Source: Asterella californica
Lineage: Eukaryota > Streptophyta > Marchantiopsida > Marchantiales > Aytoniaceae
DNA length: 64,000 nucleotides
Direction of reading: 5' to 3'
Assembly: GCA_036924285.1 (NCBI GenBank)
Contig: JAYKYS010000002.1
Location: 47,879,501-47,943,500 of the forward strand
Shown here: piece after piece, positions 37,573-48,430 of the stretch
Position numbering within the stretch: the first letter of the stretch is position 1
How the letters are laid out: each line of letters opens with the position of its first letter
Made by a program: the position numbers and the translations under genes
Notes under the pieces: model-generated
The model's database searches: none
What the model was told of the DNA's origin: nothing
The model's input: the letters and a program-made list of their open reading frames with translations, nothing else

Positions 37573-37612
37573 TAACGAGGTATGTGCACCTCGTAAAGCA
37601 CATACCTCGTTA
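37573..37612. repeat. Perfect hairpin, 15-bp arms, just 3' of the MBD-OBERON-like gene
   Basis: TAACGAGGTATGTGC at 37,573-37,587 pairs with GCACATACCTCGTTA at 37,598-37,612 across a 10-nt loop. It lies about 95 bp past the stop codon of the minus-strand gene ending at 37,707, so it probably falls in that gene's 3' UTR and could form a stable stem there. Confidence 0.8.
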
Positions 37613-37706
37613 TTTTCCTCACTCTACTTATTTGTCCCGGGAGCCGACCGGCCATTACCAATCTACCCTAAATCACTAGGCCCCGTGGTACAACCGAAGG
37701 ACGTGT

Positions 37707-40700
37707 CTACACCGCACCAGCGTGCTTGTGTGAAGTTTTGAGGAGATGAAGTTCTGTCTCAGCTGCCTCTACTGCCCTGCGCTGTGCTCGAACAGCATCC
37801 AACCATCTGTTCATGGAAGAATCAATGTCAGCTAATGATGGGGCGTCGGGCTTCACCGTTGAAGATTTGAACTGCACAAGTTTCTGAAACTCTTCCTCAG
37901 CTTTCTTCTTTTGATTCTCGATCTGCTGGGCAAGGAGAGCTGAAAAAGCCTTGCCCTCGACAATCTCCGACTGTTCAGCTTTATTCCTCTTGGACCTGTC
38001 CGCAGAAACCTGGGCCGCCCTTACCTCTCTAGTTTGATCTATGACACTTTGGTATGCCTCTCCAAGTGTCCTGAACAAGGGTTCAATCTCAGTGCGCTTC
38101 CTTACTGCAGCCTCCATGGCGTCCTCAGCTGCTTTGGCAGCATCAGAATCTGCTTTACCATTAACAATAACCGGTGGGATTTTGATCAATAATTTTGCAA
38201 AGGACAGAGCTTACCAGGACAAGATACTCAGAAAGACATGTTCAAGCACCCCAAGAGGTGCTAGCATGCAAAGAGGACTTCCAATCTGACGGCAGTATTA
38301 GACAGTATGATTCAGTATACAGAAAGGCCCTGGAGAAACTTCAAAATCCTCATATATCATTAAACGAGACAAATACCTGAATCTAAGGGTTCATGCAGTT
38401 CCTCCTTCACCTCGAATAGAACTTGTCGAACCAGATTTTGAATGGAGAATTTCGTCGTAAGATCGTGCAGCTCAACCACAAGCTTCCGGAAATATCTGTA
38501 CTTCATGTTCTGTGTCCCATCGAGCAACCGCAGGACTAGTAACGAATGCGTTTCCAGATTTGTTGATATACTCTTCGGATCTGTGCCACACAGCCGCTCG
38601 AAACTCTTCCCGAAGAATGGCCAGAGATCCACTTTACGAGAGCAGCTGGGACATGAAAGCTCCCCGTCCAGATTCAAGTCCTTGACAACACCGGCAAGAT
38701 CCGTTTCCAGCGCACATTTGACGTGGCACAAGTGTTTGCAGTTACATCTAACTGCCATCCAGTCCTCCTCAGGTTTTACGGGGTTGCAGCATAAACAACA
38801 CATACAACCTCTGCAAAAAGCTTGATCCTTTGAACAGACTTTACACCAGCAAACTGAACTTTCTCTCGGAAAGTGGTAACTTAGTGGAACTGAGGCGATC
38901 TGCGGCGTTTCTTCGACACCTGTAGAAACAGTTGCACTGATAGATCCCATATTTTCAGTAAAAGGAGGTAGTATTCCTCTCCGTTCCTCCTGCTGGTAGG
39001 TTGTCGACTGGCCCCTTTCAGCATTAGTGGTTACTCTGTCCAAGATGACTACACTCTCAGACATCTTGTATTGCACGTTGTACACGCTCTCAGAGCCAAG
39101 CACACACTGATCTGGACGTGGTGGAACTCCAAGGCCCCCTGATCCAGCATCGCGATCACTCATGTCTGGATTTTGCATTGGGTTGTTTTCGGAATAAGTA
39201 GGGTGAGCGGGCTCTACTTTTGGCTTCACCAACCGCTGAGAGTTATCCTCCGATGCGCTAGGCAGTTTCACGTTTAAGTCAACAGATGGGCCTACTTGAT
39301 GAGGCGTAAGCTGTGTCTCCTCAATGTTTCTAACGGTCTCCTGGATATCTCTAAGGGTTACTTCAAGTTGGAATTCGTCATTCGACGTCGTATCAGATTC
39401 TTCCAACCTGGACCTTGACTGTCCTTGAGCTGAATTACTACCAACGTTCGTCCTGTCTTGAGGTGCGGGAACCGAAATCGTTTGGCCAGTATCTGCTGCT
39501 TGCTGAATAGTTGCCCTGTCATGCCTCTTACTTGCAGAAGATTCGTCCACCGTCAAACTACTAGGTTGGGGAGGAGGAGCCAATCTACTGGTCTCTAATA
39601 AGCACCAATAATGCCTCTTCTTGCACTTCCAATTGACAACCAAGTCTGCAAGTTCCACCTTGCCCATGGTAGAAGGAGGCTGGACGTTGCGCAGAATATG
39701 AACAAAAACCCTAAGCACTTGGTTCGAGTATCTGGATATGTTGTTCATATCCGAGCTCCTATGCAAAAGTATGTTTCTCAAATCGGCTCTCTCCGAGTCA
39801 CTCTTCTCCTTCAAGTTCTCAGCTTCAGCTAAAAATCTTGCCGCAACTTCGTTTTCGTAGAGCCACTTCCAGCTAGCTTTTGAGGCTAGAACACGAGAAA
39901 AAAACTGCTCATCCTCCCAATTTCTATCAAATTTATCCTTTTTGGTAGCTTTCATCTTTGGTCGCGGTTTTGCCGTCGGAGTTGAAAGGAAACCTGCGAC
40001 CTTGGCTGTCTCACTCCTAACCGGAAGTGGTTGAGAGATAGGCAAAGGGCTTTTCTCCGGCACAGAAGGCTGCTGGATCCGTCCAGTGACAAGGAGTGAG
40101 TCCGAGTTTCAGATAAGTCAACAAATAGACGAGCTACCACAAAACAAACAAACTTCTCCTCCTGGACTGAGAGCAAGGTAGTTTGTTATGAACAGTTATG
40201 AGCAACACTAGACGCTAATAGATAACCATGACTTTCTAGAGATCAGATAATTCGATCAAGTGTGATGTACGGACCAAATACAGTCACTCTCCATTACGGG
40301 AACATAAATAAAAAAGGCAGTATACGTAAGGCTAAAAGTGTGACCAATTTCACCAACCACTGCAGAAGGGTACAGGTAAATTAAAGTCATCCGGTGTGCT
40401 TCGAACAACGGTTCTCAAAGGTTCCTCCCATAACGCACCAAAGCAGCGTTATATATTCCTAGTCATAGTCACAGGTAGGTAGTGGTGTCCAAGATTTGAA
40501 GGCAAAGTTCCTGGAAGTCTGTCCTACTCCCTGAAAAGTAGGAAATCAGCTCAGCATAAGTGGACTCCCTCACCTGTGGTGATGGTGGAAGCTCCAACTT
40601 CGGTTTCTTTCTCCCCTTATCTGGCGTATCCTTGGTACCCTCCTTACGTTTTCCATTCTTCTTTTTTGAACTTCCTTCTCCGCTCTGTTTTTTCGGACTT

Positions 40701-41728
40701 TCTTCCCCGCTTTGCTTCTTTGGAGTTTTTGCCTCCCAAAATGCAACCTGATTGTTCGCAAGGACTAGACAAGAACGAGAATAAGAAAGGCGGGCAGATA
40801 ACCGACAATGAACAAGGATGATTCTCAAAGGGTACGTCCTGGTCCCAGTAGTAAACTTTAGAGCAAGTTAATAGTGACACTGCGATCTGAGACCTTGATA
40901 AGAACTGGACGTGGCAGCAGAAACTTCCTGTTGGTGTTACATAAGCTAAGGATAAGCTTGATTCTCCACAAAAACCTAATTCCGGTGGCTACTGCAGTCC
41001 TGACAACAGAGCTGTTACTGGGCTCAGACAGCCCAGTAACGGCTACGGAACTCAGGTAGATAGACCGTAGATCAGTATCAATGCCACCAGGAAAGGCTAG
41101 ATTTCCACGCGGGAAACTGATTCTCGGCCAATTTATTCACATCCAAAACAAGGTGACACATGCTACAAGATAACGACCTCGCAACACGAGCCTCGACGAG
41201 TGGCTGAAAACCTGAAGAATAACGCATCCAACACTGATGGGGAAAAAATGTTGGAACAGTAAGAGACCGACCTCCGTTGAAGCTGACATTCTTCCGGATG
41301 TCCTCCCCTCCAAAGTCAGATACAGAATGTACATATCATAAACAAATTGTGCTCCTGCTCGAGTACAGGACATCTACGACTACACTGTAAAGAGTGGCAG
41401 AGGAGGCGAACGGTGAGGGCACAAGAAGCTCGGAGGAGAAGGGCCGTGAATACTTACATTCCTCAGTGACTCGCCACTGAAAACTATCCGCAGGAGGAGG
41501 GTTGTCCAATGTGGCAAGATAAATATTCAGTTCGGGCCTGGACCGGAATTTCTCTCCTGTTGGGGAGCTAAAGTACATATCGTTCAGACGATTGCCGGCT
41601 CGCCATTTCCAGAGCTCTGGCGCTAATGGAGGCCCTTCTCCACACTTCCCTGCAAGTGGGTGAATTTTCACCATCTTCGTGTGCTGAGTCCTGACAATGT
41701 ACGCGAGAGGTTGACCATCAGTATAATT
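37707..41728 (-). CDS. MBD-like domain + OBERON-type PHD + coiled-coil protein (spliced, 5' end open)
   Basis: A probable nuclear chromatin or transcription regulator. I infer four exons on the minus strand: 41,728-41,458, 40,764-40,574, 40,072-38,377 and 38,209-37,707. Donors are GTAAGT, GTGAGG and GTATTT; all acceptors end AG. Phases match at every junction, the total is 2,661 nt (886 residues plus stop), and no stop interrupts the join. The first exon holds an MBD-like domain (about 34-88: LWKWRAG, MYFSSPTGEKFRSRPEL, DSFQW). Next comes a basic repeat (TPKKQSGEE..., about 100-140), then a helical segment and a Ser/Gln-rich linker. The PHD module (about 562-632) shows CWCKVC, FCRGCMCCLCC, RCNCKHLCHVKCALE and SCPSCS, strongly like Arabidopsis OBERON/TITANIA. 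The last exon is an Ala/Glu/Lys-rich coiled coil, as in that family. No ATG lies near the first exon's acceptor, so at least one further 5' exon is missing. Alternative: two adjacent genes, with the PHD gene starting at ATG 39,955. Confidence 0.75.
41014..41040. repeat. Inverted repeat, 11-bp arms, in intron 1 of the MBD-OBERON-like gene
   Basis: GTTACTGGGCT at 41,014-41,024 pairs with AGCCCAGTAAC at 41,030-41,040 across a 5-nt loop. It falls within the inferred 693-bp intron between 41,457 and 40,765. Confidence 0.65.
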
Positions 41729-42356
41729 CTGCAGCAGCATAGTGGAGAAAACAACCAGAGTCAATCTATGAAATAAATAAAAGGTCTAACCAACAAGGAA
41801 GCAGAACTCCGGATGGAAACTACTGCTACCGCTGTATGGTAGACAAAATCAACCAATCCACATTCCTTGCACCTTTCTTTCGCAGCCCTCATACAAGTGG
41901 TAGGTGGCACATGAACGGATGTAGCCATCCAGCAACAACTAAGTGCTGCTAACCCACGAAAATACTGAATGAAATCACTACATTCTATGCATCATACAGA
42001 ATTTTCATCAACACTAAACATGCATGCAACTTTGCGGAATGTTCAATAACGGCATCGCTTTTCAGAAGGATTAAAGAACATCCTTCGCAAGAAATGTTAA
42101 CGCCCACTAAGACTGTCAAGCCAAAACCTAGCAGGGAGTAAGTCAAAATTCCATCTCCTATCTTCCTAGGTGCACTGCCTAGAAAACCGAATGCACCCAG
42201 GTTGTGTTTGTAAATGTAACAGAGTGTAAATATTCATGCACTTGCAAAGCACAATAACCCTCGCATCTTGGATGTGAGCGTGTTAAGGAAGCGATAATAA
42301 GCAGTTGAAGGACACGGTTTAAGCAGAATGAAGGCTGGAAGAACAGAGGGAGTAAC

Positions 42357-42470
42357 CTTGACCAGGTACACAATTTTAGCAGCATGAAAGTTGAAGAGCT
42401 CTCTTTCATTGACAGAAGTAAGCAGCACCAAAGTGGGGAGATGGGTGATCCTCATTGGGAGACATTCTGT
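42357..42470 (-). CDS. Candidate upstream exon of the MBD-OBERON-like gene (tentative)
   Basis: The minus strand is open from about 42,470 and encodes residues such as LPMRITHLPTLVLL and ELFNFHAAKIVYLVK, ending at AAG followed by GTTACT, a usable donor in phase 0. That phase fits the acceptor at 41,728. The acceptor side is ambiguous: TTTCTACAG at about 42,484 would bring in an in-frame stop, so a later AG must be used. There is no recognised domain here. I give it as the best upstream exon candidate only. Confidence 0.3.
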
Positions 42471-43223
42471 CACCTACCCTGTAGAAACAAATACTCGGGA
42501 GACCTTTGTTGGGAATGGTTGAGAGCAGACTAGTGATGTGAATATATGAATCGTCCGGGAGACTGGCAGCTCAGCTAAGGAGCAAGGACCACGCTCAAAG
42601 CCCGAGGGAACACCCAATAGAATAAAATGAACTGATATATATTTGGTACATGAGAATGTCAGATCGGACCACGTCCACACACTGAAGGTAACCCCCATAA
42701 ACGCAGTTAACCCGGAGAAGAACATATATTCGTTCGTCGAGAATGACACATTTTATCAAGGACCACGCTCTAGCACATAGGTATCCCGCAAATAACATAT
42801 GTTTGCTACGTACATAGTAAGTAGCAAACAGGGGCCGAATGTGCGGTAACTTGCCTTATGGAGTTAGCCAATTGTTTGTAACCGAAGGATGTGCCAATGG
42901 GAATATCAAGTGCACAGCACATTTCCAGAAATGGTTCCCCTGGTATAGAGTGCAATGTAGGCAGACATGTACAGTATGCAATGATGCAAGCATGATCGAA
43001 TGTAATAGAGAATCTAATGCAGAACTGAAATGCTGGAGTTAAATATACAGCGAAAGTGAAAGGCCTCGATGGCGATAAAGAATGGGACTACGAAACCACA
43101 AAGGAGAGAGTTAGTTTACATGAGTTCAAGAGCAATGAGTAAAAACAGCCGGAAATGGCGAATGAGATCAGCGATCACAGGGGCTAGAGTGTGTAGAAAG
43201 ATATTTTTGCACCCAGGTTACGA

Positions 43224-43815
43224 TGCATGTAGGTAATGCGTAGGTGTACACTCAAGAATCTAACTACTACAAGATACAATCGGGGCATGCAGCAGAACAC
43301 TCCCCCGTCGCATGCACTTCAACCTGCTCTCTAGTTCAGCAACACCCAACAGTTACGCTACAGATGAGTAGAAAAAGTGATCAAACGCAGTCGAAGACTT
43401 TTCCGGCCCAGTCAGTCCAGGAGTTTCTGTTCAGTTCCGGGACATCTGAGGGGGGTTAAGAAGGCGAAATGCAAACCTGTTCGTAAGTCATGTTAACAAA
43501 GGACGCCAACCAACGAGAAGAAATAAAGAGACCAGAAAATACAATAACGAACCATCTTCTGCACAACGGTCCTTGACACATCTGTAGATAATGAGCAGGT
43601 GTGCACTCAGATACCTAACTACCACAAGAACACGCAGAGCATGCAGGTAGAATACCCTTCCCACTGCATGCAACTCGACCTGGTCTCTGACTTCATAGCA
43701 CCCAGCAGAAGCTATACATGAATAGGAAAAGTGAAACTGAGAAACTGAAGACTTTTCCAACTCAGCCGGGCCTCGTCGGTCCAGAGTTTCTGTTTAGTTC
43801 CAGACACCTCGGGGC
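43224..43815. repeat. Diverged direct duplication, about 235-bp copies
   Basis: Copies at about 43,224-43,457 and 43,576-43,815 share, in order, GTGTACACTCA/GTGTGCACTCA, CTAACTAC, GCATGCA, GAAGACTTTTCC, GAGTTTCTGTT and AGTTCC. Intervening bases differ widely. A smaller related pair (CCAATGGGAATAT ... AGCACATTTCCA) lies at about 42,894 and 44,398, suggesting a larger old duplication. Confidence 0.6.
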
Positions 43816-46717
43816 AAACTCCCCTCTCTGTGTTGTGGTAGATCAGCGAGCTTGGCAGAAATTTGCATATAGACATACATATGTACGAATCCAAGGCACT
43901 TATACACAGACACGACGAAGTAAACAGCAGACCGGAAACAAGAGAAGAACAGGAACGAATCAAGTAATAGAAGAGAAGCAGAATGAATGAAGACCGTAAA
44001 ATGTCACAAGAGGTAGAAGGTGGGAGAATATTAAAAGCATTCGGGAGCATAGGAGAAGAGACCCAGTGCAGTAATCTAAAACCCTAAGTAACCTAAAACG
44101 TTGTATGTATATCCTGTTTAGTCACGCTCTGACATTAGCGTTGCCTTGTAGGGCGTCAGTTTGGAGACGTAAGAACCAGTGAAACGGGAAGTCTTATAGA
44201 ACGCAGAGAAAATGTACAGAAGTACAGTAGAAGAGCGGTCGGAAGTCACAGAATATGAAGCCACATAGTAGAGGACAAACATGATCTACGTTCGGGAGTC
44301 CTGTGTAAATCAAAAGCGAGCTTTCATACTCCCCTCCTATCAGACTAAGTAGTTCAGGTCTGGTGTGTAATGTATTTTAAGTCTAACCGAGGTCGGACCA
44401 ATGGGAATATGTAGGAGCACATTTCCATGGTTCCCCAGGTATGGAATTGCAGAAGAGATGGCAAATACATTATGCGGTACCTACCGATCTAAGTGAATGA
44501 CTATTCTATTGTAGAGCAGTAAGGCAAAGTGTAAAGTGCATGAAGAGCGAGTTATTTAGGAAAATTACAAGCATTCAAATAAACACAACAGTATGTATCA
44601 TCTGAAGAAGCAATCAGTAAACAGCCGGGAATAACCGAACCAGCATTCGCACAACCAGATTGTCAACCATGAAGAACGTTAGAGGCAATTCTCTTAACAA
44701 TTCTCTTAAGCCTTCATACACAAGTAGATATGATTCATGTTGTATCTTGATGTAAACGCGCTTCGTAACTTGTACCATGTGGGTTGGGTCCTCGTTGCGA
44801 AAGTCTTTTCATTTATCAAATCACAATTCAAGCTAGTCTGATAAGCAACTTCTCCTCGATCACTTTGACGTATTATTTCATGCTTGCAGGTTGATACTTC
44901 TTCTTGCCTTGTGTCTAATCAATTAGTATCTGTTGAAGCTCATTGGTGCGTAGAGAACGCCACGCACCTAGGGGAAATAGGCACTCAACGAAGTCCACAG
45001 AGACAAACAGCCATCAGATTAACCATAATGTCACGACGCTATTTCATATTTTGACGGGAAGGGCCAGCTATATTCACCTGAATTTAGCTTCGAGGAGCAA
45101 GGAATCCTGGTAGAACGCTTCCAGTTGATCTGTTCCAAACGCAGTTCCGTAAAGAGGTGAAGATGAGCAGAGTCGGGCAGACACAAGAATGAACGCTAGA
45201 GATGTTCGGTACATTTGTAAACAAACGACCTGGTGAGATGAACCTGTTCTGGTAACTTATTTCAGTTCAACAAATTATACTTAGTCCAGTTGAATAGCGA
45301 ACGCAAAAACTCAAGGTTCTGGTTGCGTGATAGAATTATCAAATCAGCCAAGAAAGTAACTTCCTGCGCAAGTCACAGATTCCTTCAACACCTAAACTCA
45401 TGCCGAAGCGTACTTACACTGATCTGGAAGCCGTCCCTTAAAAGAGATAACTGAATACGTCTCTCCCATATAAAGAGCATGCTATTTCATTGACAATAAG
45501 TGCGCCGCGTGCAATACTCGCTGTTTAGATATGTACAAGATGATCGATATGTACAAGATGATCCTCTCTAGGAGCAATGTATCCTCAATAGGATCACTTC
45601 ATTGTGCTGATTCCGGCTTACCTTACTCGCTGCCAATCTTTGTCATCTGCGTTGGGCAGATTCATCAGCTGAGCATGTCTCCAACCAACGACGGTAGTGC
45701 TTTGAACCCAGCGGGCTAACAACAGTCTCTCCGGATTCACTTCTTTAATGACAGCTACGAGTCTCGTAATCCTCTCTCCCAATATAAGCCGTCTTGCTCG
45801 TCTTCAGAGATTTCATTCCTGTTTTCATATTCGACAAAGCCTCGCTTCAGAATCCCTTCCATCCTTCTCAGGATTCATCCCGCCGGCGCGCTTTAGGATC
45901 TCTAACGCTTCTTTTCTTCTTTCAGTCACCATCCGCAGGACTCGGGTCTGCATACTCGCACCAGTATTCGAGCTATGCTATCGCGTACTTCACGTGCACA
46001 TTAAATTCCCACATTGAACATCCAGCATGCCCATTGTTCGGCCTTCTGGGGCTTACCGAGAGTCAGTGAAGTCACATGTCCTTCATCATCCTCTTTCCAT
46101 CATCGTCATCATCTGTTCTCAATACCTGTTCAACTGTTCATGAGTTCCGCGGATGGCGTATTCCTACGAAACACTGCCTACGCCGACAAACGTGGCGATT
46201 GTGTATCCCGGCGTCCCGACGTTTCCACGTTCCTCGCAGTGATGGTCTGACCGAATAATCAAATACCGTAATCCCGTCGCCGAAAATTATAGGTTTTGGC
46301 TCTGTCAACAGGGCAGAACCAGTCATTAGTTGAAAATCTGTTTCATATCGAGGCGACATCAGCACGGGATCCTGAGGGGTCGATAACGGACTTCTACAGA
46401 GTAGTACATAGCACTGACTCCCTGCAGATTCCGAGTCCTACTCTCCTGATACAGTGCCTCCCCATTTACGGAGCGCCAATCTCCGGTTAGACTGATGACT
46501 GACCAGGGCCACCAGGCGCGTTCACTCCTCCTTCTCGGTTTCCTGATTCCCTCGCTTTGGTCGCCGGCTTGTTCTGTTCTGTAAGTCCGCCAAAGATATT
46601 CTCCTTTATGGGGGGAATCAAGAGAGCGTTGAAAGAGAAGTTTTTACCCCTATGTACAGTGTAACCACTTTGTAACGACCTCTCTTGTGGTATAACTTTT
46701 AACATTTATTTAAACAG

Positions 46718-46757
46718 TTTAATTATTTTAATTATTTTAATTATTTTAATTATTTAT
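46718..46757. repeat. TTTTAATTA minisatellite, about four units
   Basis: A near-perfect 9-bp unit repeated about four times in AT-rich DNA. Confidence 0.85.
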
Positions 46758-48171
46758 TTAAAAAGAATTAAATATACTCTGATGCAAGCGAGAGAAACAA
46801 CGACAATATGTCTGAAAATTATCATATTAAAGTCTGAACTTATTTTAACATCAAAATAAAATAACCTTGAACTTACTTTGATTCAAGTTATTTATATATT
46901 GTACTCTAAACTTTAAATCAGTGGTAATTACCTTCATACTGTAACTTTATTTGTCATTACAATGGAGAAAAATTTGTTATATACCATGAGTTTAATAGAA
47001 AATACTCATTTTAAAGAAAATATTGTACATCAAGTTCCTTACATATTGAGCCCATCATGCATAGGAACTTGTCTAGTATTCAAAACTCAAATACAGTGGC
47101 TTGTAGCCACCAAGGTCAATCGAACACTCAAATCTGTGCAAATAGGCTTTCTAAGACTCAGAAGATTTTATTCACGTCTCAGTTTTATGATTAATGTCCT
47201 CAGCGATCACAATATTCTCTTCTCTTTCCTGCGCACGCTGTCTCTTCAACTCTCTTGAATGTCCCTCGAACTCTAGTTGTACGTCGATTTACCTAGAAAA
47301 CAAAGCTCTTGTTAAGCAACCCTCTAGCTAAGTTGGGATCTTTATGTCATTACACGCACATTTACTTATCAAACAACCTCCTAGCTAAGCAGGCCGCATG
47401 CGTATAAAAATTCTTCAACCTTCGATGTCATCTTGATGCAACCCGCATTATGAACTAAGTCATGATTTTACGGCCGAAGCCACAACTACAAGATCATCCC
47501 ACAAGGCTTATAGTCTTCCCATAGCTGAATCAAGTATCTCTTAGCTCATAATCTCGATTGCATGTGGAGGTTTAGGTCAAGAAGCTCATGTTTAAGGAGG
47601 ATATTGATCTTTCGTCTCTAGATGTGCAAGACATAGCTAGACACCCAACATAGACTCTGATCCGGGAGGTCAATATGCTGAGATAGGAACCAAGAGCCAA
47701 GAGGATTTGATCCAAGGATCTCTTCTTTCTAAGTGGATCACTTCATCGATCCGTGTGTCTTTGGATTAGCGGTTGACGAACTTGCATCTATTCTTGTTTT
47801 GTGTTTTGAAACTTAAAGTGAAGAAGAGTGACTTGTGAGAGCATTTGTCGTGTGCATACACATCGTTGTCTAAACTACAAAATACATACATATAACAAGC
47901 ACAGTGTATGATAGCAAGCACAGAGTGTTATACACATACACAAGTATACCACAATAATCTGAGAACACATGCATAAACACTTGCCAACCAACAACAGATC
48001 ACTCACGAATCAAGCCAAACCCACTCTATGCTCGCAGAGAATCCATGTTCTACTCATTAAACACATCTACATAGCAAGGAGCTTGAAGACTCAACTCGAG
48101 AAAAGTGAGAGACTACAAGCTCCAACTCGAAATATACTCCTTTGTGATCTCAACTCAAGAAACTTCGCTAA

Positions 48172-48226
48172 CGGTACTAATGGCACTATCGAGACTAACG
48201 ACACTAACGATGCTAATGACACACGT
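48172..48226. repeat. Degenerate 9-bp repeat (GACACTAAC-like)
   Basis: About six units of a 9-bp motif resembling GACACTAAC or GGCACTATC follow each other. A frame across it reads as Asn/Thr/Asp triplets, but nothing suggests that it is translated. Confidence 0.6.
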
Positions 48227-48430
48227 CACTTCGCACTCCCGAACTAGCAAGAGGTGAAAAAAACGTGATAGCTGTCATGCGCATACACATCACTACACAA
48301 CATATGTATCTTTATTTTCACAAAATACAAGATAAAGTTACAAAGTCCATTGCCTCAAGTCGCCTCAAGTTGCTACTCGTATGGTTCGTCTTTCCTTCAC
48401 TCCTCGTTGGAAGGAGATGTCCTCATCTTG

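Larger units (their letters stand above)
31319..37706. other. No gene recognised; telomere-like motifs and short repeats
   Basis: About 6.4 kb with only short frames on both strands. Notable pieces are telomere-like motifs at 32.16-32.54 kb, a three-fold 30-bp-spaced motif at 33.9 kb, a TA microsatellite at 35.63 kb in very AT-rich DNA, and a hairpin at 37.57 kb just beyond the end of the MBD-OBERON-like gene. A frame at 34,371-34,691 (106 codons) has no family resemblance. Confidence 0.35.
42480..48430. other. Upstream region of the MBD-OBERON-like gene and unassigned DNA
   Basis: No coding region was recognised. The 42.8-44.5 kb part contains diverged direct duplications and may be 5' introns or leader of the gene to its left. 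At 45,770-45,960 the plus strand has a TATA-like CAATATAAGCC followed by a CT-rich leader-like stretch, which could be a promoter, but no coding exon follows. From 46.7 kb rightward the DNA is AT-rich and may include the decayed LTR of the chromovirus remnant. Confidence 0.35.

Noticed and set aside
40469..40573. Stop codon at 40,469 as the end of a separate MBD gene
   Set aside because: The frame can be read through to that stop, but an excellent donor (CAG followed by GTGAGG) at 40,573 joins in phase to the OBERON exon. I preferred the fusion and kept the separate-gene model as the alternative.
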